Below, piece by piece: positions 9,803 through 21,597 of a stretch of 64,000 bases of DNA. The translations under genes and the position numbers were made by a program. Numbering within the stretch: position 1 is the first letter of the stretch; every line of letters starts with the position of its first letter. This DNA comes from Silene latifolia (Eukaryota; Streptophyta; Magnoliopsida; Caryophyllales; Caryophyllaceae), in the NCBI RefSeq assembly GCF_048544455.1, contig NC_133528.1, forward strand, positions 46,646,002 to 46,710,001, given 5' to 3'. The notes under the pieces are model-generated. The model was not told the origin of the DNA. It saw nothing but the letters and a program-made list of their open reading frames with translations, and did not search any database.

Positions 9803-11837
9803 ATGCCCGGAACTAGTCACGCAAGTGTCAATGGACAACCACAACCACCGAATGGTAATGATCTAATCCTAGCTGCGCAAGCTCGTCTCCAAACAAGTCA
9901 AGAACAAGCTTATGAACGCCTTAATGCCATCGAGAACCGAATTGTTGTGGTAGAAACTAGACTACCTCCTATAGAAGATGACATTCCTAGCCAATGTGTG
10001 AATGACAACCTTCCACCTTATGTTGGACAACCAGAAACCAACCCTCCAGTAGGTCTTACTGAAGCTGAGAAATGACTCCAATACTTGGAGGAGCAATTGA
10101 TGTACCTCAAAGGAGATGATATCTATAGAGAGAAAAATCGCAAGTATGAGGCCGTGAGTGCCAAATTACCAACCAACTTCAACATGGCTGATATCCCGAA
10201 GTTCAAGGGACATGAAAACCCTTTGAACCACATTCGTGCTTTCAAAGACTATATGTCTATCAAAGGCATCAAACCCGAGGTGTTCTTAAGGATCTTTCCT
10301 TCATCTCTCGACACCATTCCTAAGCAATGGTTCTACTCCCTAGAGCACAAGAAGATTGTCACCTGGGACGATGCCGCAATCGAGTTCACTAAACAGTACG
10401 CGGATAATGCTGAAATCCAAGTCAATATGCGCACTCTAGAGGTTCTTACCCAAAATGAGAAAGAAGGTTTCACCGACTTCCTAAGTAGGTGGAAGAAGAC
10501 TAGTACCCAACTTGTCGAACGTCCAGATGAAGCTACCCTTGTGGAAAAATTCGTGGACAACTTAAGGCCCATTTTTGCAAACCACTTGAGGTACCAAAAC
10601 ATTAAGACCTTCAAGGATCTAACTGTACTAGGGACAAGAATTGAAGATGACATCCGTAAAGGACTCTTGTCCAAAACGGTAAGTCGTGGATATCAAGGCT
10701 CAACAAGTCATTCCTATGGCTCTACTAGGAAGACTGATGAGGTTAACCTTCCCGAATCATCAAAGAAGAATAACCCACAAAGGAAGTTCACAAACATTGG
10801 CGATACATACTCCAATGCTTTGAAGAGGCTGATGAAACAGGGTAAGCTCCAACCCATAGGGCCTACACCTGATCCAGAAAAGAAGTCCAAGTTCTGGGAC
10901 GAAAATTCATACTGCGAATATCATAGAGGTAAGGGACACGATACAGAAAAGTGTTACAAGCTAAAGCATGTCCTTCAAGACATGATCGAAGACGGTCGCC
11001 TACCCATACCTCCTAGAGGTAAGCCTAACAATACTCAGAATCCTCTTGGAGTTCTGATGATTACAAATGAAGAGTCCACCTTGGATTGCTCACATCTTAT
11101 CTCCCCAAGAGAGGAGGTAATCAATGGGATATGGAAGGATAGTGAGGAAGATGTCTATCTCCAGGATCTTCCCTTAATCAAAAGAGTCGAAAGCATCATT
11201 GATGAGATCATTACCACACTAATCACCGAAACCAGTTCAAATCAGCAAAAAGGATGGAGAAAGTCGATCAAATGGACAAACAACCAAGGAAGACTCTTCA
11301 AGCTTACCACTGGAGAAGGAGAGATATTCAAAGGAGAACCAGAAGACCACGAATTCGAATCAGAGTTGGAGTCGGAGTCGGAATCAAAGTCGAAGTCTAG
11401 AGAAGTTCCTAGAGAATCTCCTCCTGTCGTCATTCCCAATCCCCTTGTTTCTCCCAGCTTAGCATCAAGTAGTAACAGTAGTTCGGGAAATGTCCCAACA
11501 GCTGTCCCTTTGCCGCCACTGACTACTGAACAGATGGCTTCTTTGTTTCAATTATTTTCAAAATTTATTATGAATAAATCAGATTCTGCTTACTCTTTGT
11601 GTTATTCTGAATGCAATTCTGTTTACGATGATAATGAGGATGACCCAGACTCAATCGAACTACCTCCTTATGTAGCCAAAGAAATATTACAAGAGGGGGA
11701 AGGGGCACCAGTTATAGAGAACACTGAACCCATCAACGTAGGAACTGAACTAGAACCCCAAGAACTTAGGATAGGGACAACCTTGAGCCCAACCGAAAGG
11801 GTTAGTTTCATAGACCTCCTACACGAGTTCAAAGATG
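9803..11837 (+). pseudogene. Tat-type gag with one nonsense codon; no protease domain seen
   Basis: The start ATG at 9803 opens MPGTSHASVNGQPQPPNG. The frame is interrupted by TGA at 10073-10075 and continues in the same frame through a gag core (DIPKFKGHENPLNHIRAF, then PKQWFYSLE, EFTKQYADNAE and NEKEGFTDFLSRWKK) to a Tat-variant knuckle, YCEYHRGKGHDTEKCYKLK (CX2HX4HX4C). After it come an acidic/serine stretch (ELESESESKSKS) and a linker leading directly to the RT. I find no D-[ST]-G protease site between knuckle and RT, although Tat elements normally carry one there. Either it was deleted or this lineage is mobilised in trans. The frame is lost at about 11838 by loss of one T in a T-run. 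Confidence 0.8.
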
Positions 11838-12214
11838 TTTTGCTTGGTCCTACAAAGATATGCCAGGTATCGACAGGGATATTGCCGAACACAGAATTTC
11901 GATCAAACCAGGTTTCAAACCTGTTAAACAGAAGCTTCATCGAATGAGGACAGAATGGGCTCTTAAGATCAATGAAGAAGTCGATAAACAATTCAAAGTC
12001 GGGTTCATCAAAGTTTCCAAGTACTCAGACTGGGTAGCCAACATAGTACCCGTACCCAAAAAGGATGGGAAAATCCGTGTTTGTGTTGATTTCAGAGACT
12101 TGAACAAAGCGAGTCCCAAGGATGACTTTCCTCTACCACACATCGACATATTGGTAGACAATACAGCAGATCATGCGTTGTTGTCCTTCATGGACGGGTA
12201 CGCGGGATATAATC
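11838..12214 (+). pseudogene. RT domain, N-terminal part (split by insertion)
   Basis: After the frameshift the pol frame reads DMPGIDRDIAEHR, KPVKQKLHRMRTEWALKI, WVANIVPVPKKDGKIRVCVD, FRDLNKASPKDDFPLPHID and LLSFMDGYAGYN. These are the N-terminal RT blocks of Tat elements, including the aspartate of the first catalytic block (CVDFRDLN). The frame runs exactly to the TAATC target duplication and resumes at 18847. Removing the insertion and one TAATC copy restores contiguous frame, so the insertion landed in an already established RT gene. Confidence 0.9.
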
Positions 12215-13517
12215 TGTAACACCCCGGTTTATGAAGGAGCCTTTAGCAAGACATTCCCTGATAAACCGAACTGTTACCATCTCGGTTTCCCGAGGTAGTG
12301 AATAACAAATTAAACTCCAAGGCAAATTATATAATTACTTTTAACTTAACTATTACAAAATCTCTTTTCCATCACATTACAAGGAACTAACATAAATGAA
12401 AGTGAAAGTCTTCTAAATAATGATCTAGCTACTAAGTCTTCTGATCCAGTGTCTCACGCCCATCAAGCTCCCGTCCTATCTCTTAAACCTGTCAAGTCTG
12501 CTCGCCAATATTTGGGTCGTCACAGGTGTTCACGAATACACAGGGTCAACCACGAGGTTGAGTAGGGAAAACAATGAAACAACAAAAATATGATATGCAT
12601 GCTCCTCCGTCACCTCCATCTCCACCTCAACTCATCTATCATAACTCATATCTCATAACTCATATCTCATAACTCATAACCCGGACAACCCAGCCATACC
12701 GATCCCCGGTAGACTATATATATATCGACCGTAGCCGATCTGCCAGCTCGCAGTTGAGGACACCAGGGCAAGTCCTGCAGAACCCGCCTGGGCCTTATCA
12801 CAACCTCATCGTCACCACACCATATCACCTCAACATCCTCCATCTCCAATGCATATGAATGCTCAACAGTAAACAATGCAATACAAATGTATAACAATGA
12901 ATGAAATCATGCCAGCTACCAAATGTCGTGATAACACACTCAACACGAACAGTTCAGTCAACCATATCATAGCGTAATCAACCACCACGAATCAAGTCAC
13001 GTTCACAACTTGGTCATATGAAACACAAACAAGTCAACACAATTCAATAACACGATAAGAAGTCAAGTGTATTTCCCTACCTCAATACCGCAATCAAATA
13101 GTCGGGTGTCCAGTAATATTCCACAATAATGCTCCCTCTTTTTCCTGCCGCCACTACCGCCACCAGGGCCACCCACTGTTGTCGCCAAACGCCTCTAGCT
13201 CTTCCCTGCTGTGCCGTCAACACCCACGGCCACTCTCTCTCTCTTTCTATGCGTGAAAGGCTGAGATTGGTGTTGATGAAGAAGGGAGGCGTGTGAGATG
13301 AGGGGCGTGTATGGTTAGGGTAAAAACTAGGTTAAAATTTAGGTTAAAGATCAAGTTAGATGGTAAATGGGTCATGGGTAACGTGATTGGTAAATGGGTA
13401 CGCTATCGTTCAGTTAAACCCGTCTCAACAAGTTTACGAGTAACTTGGTCTTACGATATCAACACGACTAAACAATTAACTCGACTCAATTAGCGATATA
13501 AAATACGGAGTATTACA
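12215..13517 (-). repeat. 3' LTR (left copy) of the nested LARD-like element
   Basis: Begins TGTAACACCCCGG and ends GGAGTATTACA on the plus strand; the minus strand starts TGTAATACTCC. It is about 99% identical to the right copy. A 76-codon open frame at 12667-12897 is repeated in the other LTR and is not taken as a gene. Confidence 0.93.
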
Positions 13518-16500
13518 GTCTTCCCCCCTTAAAATGAACTTCGTCCCGAAGTTCGCTCATCTACCAAACCTCCACGCATCACCGTGGTTACCAAAACAGA
13601 TTTTCTAATATAAGAACTCATGAACTTAGGCCCATAAAACAAAATGTTACATTCCACCCTCCTAAAAAGAAAGTTACGTCCCGGAACTTACTTCATGCAA
13701 GCCTATCACCACTCATGAACTCATGCAAACTATCAGAGCACCATAACAGCAGCAGTTTAATTACACAACATAGAGAACTCATTTGTATGGGTACCACGCA
13801 ACGAAACATCAGCTTGATCAAAACCACGATCTACAACTTGATCAACATAAACATTAAGATTTTACAATCCTACCCAACTAAAAACATGGTCACGTCCTCG
13901 TAACCTCTTTTCAAATTTCATATCCCTATGCAACAAAATCACTGTCAACAACATGTAACAGAAAAGAACACATGATAAGAGATTGCGCAGTAACATTAAA
14001 GTCGAAAACAAGGTTTTATTATGGAATTAACTGATTGTCATCAAGTAACACTTATTACTTAGCCCATGCTTGACTTAAAATACAACATCAAACTAAAGAA
14101 CAACAAGAAAGGAGCCAAAGGTTTACACGGCTCCACAACAGACCGATCATGGTGTTACTAACCCTAACCTAACGGTCCTTAGGTCGCGCTTCCTCTGATT
14201 CTGGTGGCTTCTATGTCATTCCCTTCCTGGTTCACCTCTTCCCCAAAGTCTGGCATGGGTGGTTCAGTCGTACTTTCGGCATCAGATACATTAGCGTAAA
14301 ATTCGTATCTCAGGTCGCCTGCTATAAAGTCAAAGGTATACTCGGGCGGGTATCTGACCCCGCCGCAGGTGGGGTCACGGCATAGCCTCATGCAATGGGT
14401 GGACAACTCTCTCATATAGAAGCGTTTGCTATCCTTTAGTATGCGAGTCGGGATAGTATCGATAAGGGTATACGCTCTTAACTGAGTATTAGTTAAGTAC
14501 TCAGGGTGCCCATTATGGCCATACTTGTCCATGGCAGCACAAAGTTTCTCACAATGCTCATTAAAGTCAGCATCAAGTGACATGTAACAGTCTCGCGGGT
14601 GTGCATTGTAGGGATCCATCCTACAAAGTGGAAAGTTAAACAAATTAAGACACAAGGGTGTTACCGTAGAAGGGTGTTAAGATAAAGGATTCATTCTCGA
14701 GGTTTAAGTGTGCGAAAGTTATATAAAAAGTTTTCAGGGTAACTGTTGTAGTACCAGGGTTTTGGTCAACCCAGGATCATCACAGTTCGCATTATCTACC
14801 AGAGAACAACAACCTTAGAAAGATCAACCGCAAGAATACACGTAAACCAGCATACAATCTAACATTGACCCCACCAAATTCCTCTCCCAAGTCAAAACTA
14901 TTACCAATTCCGAACAATTGAACCATATGTGCATTCATTCCGCCCTACTACTAATAAATCACCAGGAGTATTAAAACATGCGGTACATATGCACTACTTA
15001 AACACCTTGAAACCATAGAAAACATAACACGTAATCAAAACCATTTGACTCATCAGACATACAACACGAATTAGTCAATTTGTTGGATATAAATTCTGAA
15101 ACATATATCCCAATAAAAGTTACAGCATATGATCCATGACAACACTACATTACTTCCATTATCACCCATATGGTTAAGATTTTAGCAACCATATCGTTCA
15201 ATTGTGTCCAGCAACTTAGTATAACTCATTCTCAGCAAAACAAACGATATCGCATAAATAGTTTAAACATATACATTTGCCATCATATACTTTGTAGAAC
15301 ACTAGCTATGATAAAAGATTAGCAACTTGAACAACTTCTCTGATTTGCACGACTTAAATAATTAGGCACTCGTAGGCTCAATTAAACGTAACTATAACGG
15401 CTATCATTTAAACCAATGCATATCATGTGAATCATCAAAGGGTTATCCCATTATAATTGCCAACATAGCTATTTTAAACGATCTTTATTAGAATATAATT
15501 GATAGTAACGACTCGAGTATATAGATATGCCAAAGGTCGGGTTATATCAAACAGTTTCCTTCATATCACGGTCATACAATTGCAAGAATCACTTTAACTT
15601 TTACGACAATATAATAACGAACACATTCAATAAGAAATAACAATACTGTTTATTATTACGTCATAGGGTTAGGTTCTACTGAAATAATTTAATGCGATGA
15701 AAGCAATAAGTATATCTATAGGCAAACAGACTCGCATAAAGGACCTTAGAACTCAGATGACATCCTACATGAGTGAACATTCAGACATACTCATTACTAC
15801 CATCCATGTGTAAACATTTCAACATAGTTACTATAATTATTCATGCGAGTATATTTGAACAATCAAGTTAACATTTAACGCCATCAACTTTACCAAGATA
15901 TGACATTACAGTTTGATATCTACATATATCCGACCACTATGCAAATATGATGAAGACACCAGAGATATTACAACACGCCAAACGTATGTAAATTATGCAA
16001 ACAACTGGACTCATATAAAATATTTCAGCCTCGATTAAGAATCGAATTAAGCTATTCAATTTCACCCATACTATCATGCCAACAATGTTATCAACTAAAC
16101 TTTAATTTTATCACTTGTTAAGATACATAACTACTGAACATGCGTGCTCTTTGTCATCATATAAAACATTATAAGGTCACCTTAATAAGGCTCATGAAAT
16201 AACCAAACAATTATATGAAAACTCAACATAGAACGCACATTTTACAGGTCATGATTCACGTTGTAACTTTCAAAAAAATCACGAATAAATAGCCGTTCAA
16301 CGAAAACTTGAGTTATATTACTTTTCATAACATACAGAGAGTTAATAATTCGGGATAAAAAGGATGAGGTCCAAAGTTCAAGAATTCAATTTTTAAAGGA
16401 TTTTGCAACTCAGTTGGTCCAAACAAGTATGTGGCAGCAATTGGTCCGAAACTTGGGTCAGTTTGCAAAACTTACCATTTAATATAGAGACATCAAAAAT

Positions 16501-17523
16501 TTTCGTGGCTTATCAATTTGAAAACGTATGCGAACTTTCTAGTCGATGGAGTTGGAATTAGGCAAAAATCATTTATACAATTTAAATGAGGATTTTTACA
16601 AAATCGTTGGTCAAAACATCACTGCACAGGAACTTCCTGACCACAGCCCACTAAAATATTTATTACTCCTAATCCGTATATCCTATAAACATGAAACCAA
16701 CGCCAAATGAACACTAACTCACAAGGCTATCTCTCATAAAATTTTCATCCATGGGAAATTAACAGAAAAGAAATGACAGCAAGATCAATTAGGGAGTAAA
16801 ATCAAACAAACATGTTTCAGCACTAGGTCATTCTTTACTATGTTACAAGCTCTTATGAACCCACTATGTACACTAACCCATCCCAACTTAAATCTCGCAC
16901 TTTGCACTTACGTAAACGTCTATCCCATAGAATCCCTTCGCATCTCGACCTACTCCTTACATCTAAATCACGATTGCTATGACTAGAAACAAGCAAGTCA
17001 ATAGTGTTTCTAATTACTATCAAAATACTATACTAGCATGGCTTCGGGATCACATAACCGCATATCACTAGACATAATAGCACTATCAACACGTCATTCA
17101 CATCCATCCAGATAAATATCATCAATTCGCAATTATTTTCACGCTCACGATTACCACAATCCAACACTTCATTGATTATCAATCTGAACACGAAAATTTA
17201 TTTCTCATTTCCACAACATCATATGATCACGTCATCATTCATAAAAAATACTTACCGTAACGTTGTCCCGCAGAATGGTTAGAATATATGGGTCTCAAGG
17301 TTTACACCAACTCGATTATATCCAAGGTTTTCCTTCTAACTACCCCATTCACTCAATTTTCTCTCGGGTTACCTGGTTCAAAACTGAGAGGGCAAAAGAG
17401 CACGTATTAAGGGCGCCTTCTTAACCGCACTGTGAGCTCCTAACAGTTTATTCCCAGGGGTTCATTTTATTTAGACACATCCTACGTTCATTGGGTTCAT
17501 TGGTTTAGGCCTGAGGATCGTTC
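13518..17523. other. Interior of the LARD-like element, otherwise non-coding
   Basis: Apart from the 158-codon frame, this AT-rich interior has no recognisable retroelement domain on either strand and no strong repeat. Purine-rich sequence next to 13518 is the likely plus-strand primer tract (read on the minus strand). Confidence 0.6.
14179..14655 (-). CDS. Unidentified 158-residue protein of the LARD-like element
   Basis: The only sizeable frame in the 4-kb interior. The ATG at 14655 opens MCLNLFNFPLCRMDPYNAH; a second ATG twelve codons later (MDPYNAHPRDCY) is an equally good start. It contains several cysteines and histidines (HCEKLCAAMDKYGHNGH and HCMRLCRDPTC), an aromatic PPEYTFDFIAGDLRYEFYA stretch and an acidic tail. 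It resembles no gag, protease or integrase that I know. It may be an element-specific protein, a captured host fragment or a chance frame. Confidence 0.4.
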   Translation of the reverse strand: MCLNLFNFPLCRMDPYNAHPRDCYMSLDADFNEHCEKLCAAMDKYGHNGHPEYLTNTQLRAYTLIDTIPTRILKDSKRFYMRELSTHCMRLCRDPTCGGVRYPPEYTFDFIAGDLRYEFYANVSDAESTTEPPMPDFGEEVNQEGNDIEATRIRGSAT

Positions 17524-17535
17524 GCTCTGATACCA
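17524..17535 (-). other. Primer binding site, initiator tRNA-Met
   Basis: TGGTATCAGAGC on the minus strand, a few bases inside the 5' LTR end. This is the commonest plant retrotransposon primer site and sets the element's orientation. Confidence 0.92.
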
Positions 17536-17538
17536 CTT

Positions 17539-18841
17539 TGTAACACCCCGGTTTATGAAGGAGCCTTTAGCAAGACATTCCCTGATAAACCGAACTGTTA
17601 CCATCTCGGTTTCCCGAGGTAGTGAATAACAAATTAAACTCCAAGGCAAATTATATAATTACTTTTAACTTAACTATTACAAAATCTCTTTTCCATCACA
17701 TTACAAGGAACTAACATAAATGAAAGTGAAAGTCTTCTAAATAATGATCTAGCTACTAAGTCTTCTGATCCAGTGTCTCACGCCCATCAAGCTCCCGTCC
17801 TATCTCTTAAACCTGTCAAGTCTGCTCGCCAATATTTGGGTCGTCACAGGTGTTCACGAATACACAGGGTCAACCACGAGGTTGAGTAGGGAAAACATTG
17901 AAACAACAAAAATATGATATGCATGCTCCTCCGTCACCTCCATCTCCACCTCAACTCATCTATCATAACTCATATCTCATAACTCATATCTCATAACTCA
18001 TAACCCGGATAACCCAGCCATACCGATCCCCGGTAGACTATATATATATCGACCGTAGCCGATCCGCCACTCGCTTGTTGAGGACACCAGGGCAAGTCCT
18101 GCAGAACCCGCCTGGGCCTTATCACAACCTCATCGTCACCACACCATATCACCTCAACATCCTCCATCTCCAATGCATATGAATGCTCAACAGTAAACAA
18201 TGCAATACAAATGTATAACAATGAATGAAATCATGTCAGCTACCAAATGTCGTGATAACACACTCAACACGAACAGTTCAGTCAACCATATCATAGCGTA
18301 ATCAACCACCACGAATCAAGTCACGTTCACAACTTGGTCATATGAAACACAAACAAGTCAACACAATTCAATAACACGATAAGAAGTCAAGTGTATTTCC
18401 CTACCTCAATACCGCAATCAAATAGTCGGGTGTCCAGTAATATTCCACAACAATGCTCCCTCTTTTTCCTGCCGCCACTACCGCCACCAGGGCCACCCAC
18501 TGTTGTCGCCAAACGCCTCTAGCTCTTCCCTACTGTGCCGTCAACACCCACGGCCACTCTCTCTCTCTCTCTATGCGTGAAAGGCTGAGATTGGTGTTGA
18601 TGAAGAAGGGAGGCGTGTGAGATGAGGGGCGTGTATGGTTAGGGTAAAAACTAGGTTAAAATTTAGGTTAAAGATCAAGTTAGATGGTAAATGGGTCATG
18701 GGTAACGTGATTGGTAAATGGGTACGCTATCGTTCAGTTAAACCCGTCTCAACAAGTTTACGAGTAACTTGGTCTTACGATATCAACACGACTAAACAAT
18801 TAACTCGATTCAATTAGCGATATAAAATACGGAGTATTACA
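17539..18841 (-). repeat. 5' LTR (right copy) of the nested LARD-like element
   Basis: Same termini and the same 1303-bp length as the left copy. It lies next to the initiator tRNA-Met primer site, which makes it the 5' LTR. Small differences include a short rearranged run near 18065-18080. Confidence 0.93.
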
Positions 18842-18846
18842 TAATC

Positions 18847-19260
18847 AGATCAAGATGGCCATAGAAGACATACATAAGACTGCCTTTGTTACTCAATGGG
18901 GTACCTATTGCTATACTGTTATGCCGTTCGGATTAATCAATGCTGGAGCTACATATCAACGCACTGCAACCACGCTCCTACATGACATGATGCATAAAGA
19001 AGTCGAGGTGTATGTAGATGATATGATCGTCAAGTCTAGGGATAGAGAGGGACACATTAATAACCTTCGCAAATTCTTCTTAAGACTACGAAAGTACAAC
19101 ATGAGGCTCAATCCTCAAAAATGTGCATTTGGGGTGACGTCGGGCAAGCTTCTGGGATATGTCGTCAGTCAACTAGGGATAGAAATCAACCCTTCTAAAA
19201 TCAAAGCTCTGGTCCAAATGCCACAACCTCAGACAGAGAAGGAGGTTAGGGAATTTTAGG
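18847..19260 (+). pseudogene. RT domain, C-terminal part with YVDD box
   Basis: Continues in frame from 12214 with QIKMAIEDIHKTAFVTQWG, YTVMPFGLINAGATYQR and VEVYVDDMIVKSRDREGH, which contains the catalytic YVDD. It then reads LNPQKCAFGVTSGKLLGYVV and KEVREF, where a stop follows a frameshift at about 19258. That shift looks like loss of one T from a T-run, the same lesion type as at about 11838. The catalytic residues themselves are intact. Confidence 0.9.
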
Positions 19261-20350
19261 CAAGGTTCAATATATAAGTCGATTCATATCGAAACTTACC
19301 ATGATCTGTGAACCCATTTTCAAAAAGCTAAAGAAAACAGATCACACCATATGGGATGACGACTGTCAAAAGGCATTAGACAAAATCAAGGAGATACTAG
19401 CCAAACCACCAGTGCTCATGCCTCCTCAACGAGATCAACCTCTCTCACAGTGACCGAAACAGCCATGGGGGATATGTTAGCACAAACCGTCGGAAAAGAA
19501 GATAGAGCTATCTACTACCTAAGTAAGAAGTTTTTGGAGTATGAATGCAAATACATACCACTCGAAAAGACATGCCTCGCTCTTATGTGGGCAACAAAGA
19601 AGCTACACCATTACATGCTTAGCTACTCCGTCAAGGTGTACTCCAAAATGGATCCTGTCAAATACCTCTTCGAAAAACCCGTTCTCAATGGACGCTTGGC
19701 AAGATGGACCTTAATGCTCTCAGAGTTCGATCTCAAATACGTACCTTTGAAGGTTATAAAAGGGCGCGCCGTCGCCGAGTTCTTTGCAGATAATCCCATC
19801 AACAACACCCAAGCAATAGACCCATGGTCATTTCTGGATGAAGATATACTTCAAACCAATGTAGATTCTTGGGACCTTTATTTTGATGGAGCGTCGAACC
19901 TAAGAGGATTTGGAGTAGGGGTATTGCTCATTTCTCCTGAAGGTGATCATACACCACTCTCTATTAAACTCGACTTCGAGGTGACAAATAACACAGCATA
20001 ATACGAAGCTTGCCTCATAAGACTACAAGCGGCAGTAGGTTTAGGCATCAAGAATCTCCGAGTTCACCGAGATTCAACCTTGATCATCAACTAAATTACG
20101 GGATCTTGGAAAATTCGGAGTGAAAGTCTAGCACCCTATAAGGCCAGGATAGACCAAGTTGCCCAATTCTTCGATCAAGTGACTTATCTACACTTACCTC
20201 GAGAAGAAAATCAGTTCGCAGACGCTCTTGCAAAACTTGCATCTCTGATTAATATGCCAGACGATATGGTAGAAATGCCTTTATGCATCGAACGACGGTC
20301 AGAACCAGGCTATGTGCACCAAATCACAGATGAAGAGGAAAACCCAGAGG
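19261..20350 (+). pseudogene. Dual RNase H region (RNase H plus archaeal-type RNase H)
   Basis: The first module, after the RT connection, includes DRAIYYLSKKFLEYECKY, LALMWATKKLHHYMLSY and GRLARWTLMLSEFDLKY, the usual RT-linked RNase H of Ty3/gypsy. The second starts at WDLYFDGASNLRGFGVGVLL with an intact DGA catalytic start and continues through LDFEVTNNTA, with TAA (19999-20001) where a conserved glutamate codon is expected. A second TAA follows near 20093. The C-terminal block DQVTYLHLPREENQFADALA supplies the last acidic residue of RNase H. Two RNase H modules in tandem are diagnostic for the Tat clade. At least two frameshifts and two nonsense codons make it inactive. Confidence 0.85.
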
Positions 20351-20354
20351 AGCC

Positions 20355-21597
20355 TTGGTTTCAGGCCATTCAAACTTCAAACTCAATGGCACCTATCCAT
20401 CGGATATGGATAAGAGAGGACAACGTGCTATACGCCTACTCGCCTCTCAATACGTCCTTATGCAAGGAGAATTGTACAAAAGAACACATCTTGGTGTAGT
20501 TTTGCATTGCCTTGATCATTCACAGGTACAGAAGGTGATGGAAGAGGTCCATGATGGAGAATGTGGCCCTCACATGAGTGGACCAATGATGGCAAAGAAA
20601 ATCACGCATTTGGGATATTACTGGACCACAATGGAATCTGATTGCATCAAATATGTCAGACATTGTCACAACTGCCAAATCTTCGGGAATGTGCAACACG
20701 TCCCTCCTTCACTACTCTATACCATGACATCTCCTTGGCCATTTTCTGCTTGGGGAATCGACATCATCGGGAAGATCACCCCAGCCGGAACAGGAGGTCA
20801 CTGTTTCATTTTGGTGGCTATCGACTATTTCACCAAATTGGTAGAGGCAGCATCTTACACTAGTCTCACAGCCAAGAACGTGGCAAAGTTCATACAAACC
20901 AATATCATCTGTCGATATGGTTGCCCATATGAGATAATCAGTGACAACGGATCGCATTTCCAGGCTGAGACTGAACAACTGCTAGCCAAGTACAAAATAA
21001 AGTGCCACCATTCCTCGCCATATAGACCACAAACTAATGGCGTCGTGGAGGCAGCCAATAAGAATGTCGTCACAATCCTCAAGAAAATGATTGATAATTA
21101 TCGAGATTGGCCAAGTAAGATACCATTCGCCTTATGGGGATATCGCACATCCGTTAGGACGCCCACTGGGGCTACTCCTTTTAATTTGACTTACGGCATG
21201 GAAGCTGTGCAACCTGTTGAACTAGAAATCCCATCCTTACGTATTCTACTCGAAAGTCAAATTCCAGAAGCCGATTGGAAGAGAGACAAATATGAAGAAC
21301 TCATCCTCTTGGATGAACGAAGATTGCGCGCATTACATAGTGTGCAAACATATCAGGCACGTATCAAACGAGCCTTCAACAAAAGGGTTAAACCTAGAAA
21401 CATCAAAGAAGGAGACTTAGTTCTCAAATCAGTTAGAGCTCTTTTACCTGTCGATCCACGATGAAAGTTCAAACCCAACTGGGCCGAACCATTCTTGGTC
21501 AAGTCCAAACTCGGGTGCGGTTAGAATTAGAGACCTAGATGGGAATGAATTTTCTAACCCGACTAACCTCGACCAATTAAAAGGATATTATGCCTAG
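20355..21597 (+). pseudogene. Ty3/gypsy integrase
   Basis: A long open stretch (to the TGA ending at 21464) carries the HHCC zinc-binding region (HDGECGPHMSG, later CIKYVRHCHNCQIFG). The DDE catalytic core follows: AWGIDIIG, EIISDNGSHF and NGVVEAANKNVVT give D, D and E, all present. The C-terminal region (KPRNIKEGDLVLKSVR) has the GPY/F-like linker, and after the stop a decayed tail is traceable to about 21597. No chromodomain is seen, as expected for Tat. It overlaps the previous frame near 20355-20499, showing a frameshift. The core is the best-preserved sense-strand domain of the element. Confidence 0.88.

Larger units (their letters stand above)
12215..18841 (-). mobile_element. Non-autonomous LTR retrotransposon (LARD-like) nested in the RT gene
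   Basis: Two directly repeated LTRs of exactly 1303 bp each, flanked by identical TAATC duplications (12210-12214 and 18842-18846). A primer site TGGTATCAGAGC (initiator tRNA-Met) lies next to the right LTR and a purine tract AAGGGGGGAAGAC next to the left LTR, both on the minus strand, so transcription runs right to left. The LTRs differ at roughly a dozen positions (about 1%), so this is a younger insertion than its host. The 4-kb interior has no gag, RT or integrase, only one 158-codon frame, matching a large retrotransposon derivative moved by another element's enzymes. A related LTR occurs at 45958-51038. Confidence 0.9.

Noticed and set aside
9426-9866. 146-codon plus-strand frame before gag
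   Set aside because: Lies in the retrotransposon leader, overlaps the real gag start in another frame and has no domain pattern.
10333-12161. Several minus-strand frames opposite gag and RT (10333-10674, 11668-11991, 11937-12161)
   Set aside because: Shadow frames of the well-supported gag/RT coding strand.
12667-18221. Two 76-codon minus-strand frames (12667-12897 and 17991-18221)
   Set aside because: They are the same position in the two LTRs of the LARD-like element. Duplication comes from the LTRs, and the C-terminal halves differ by indel-type changes rather than selection.
20642-21082. Alternative frames overlapping integrase
   Set aside because: Integrase motifs (HHCC and DDE) lie in one frame; the others are shadows.
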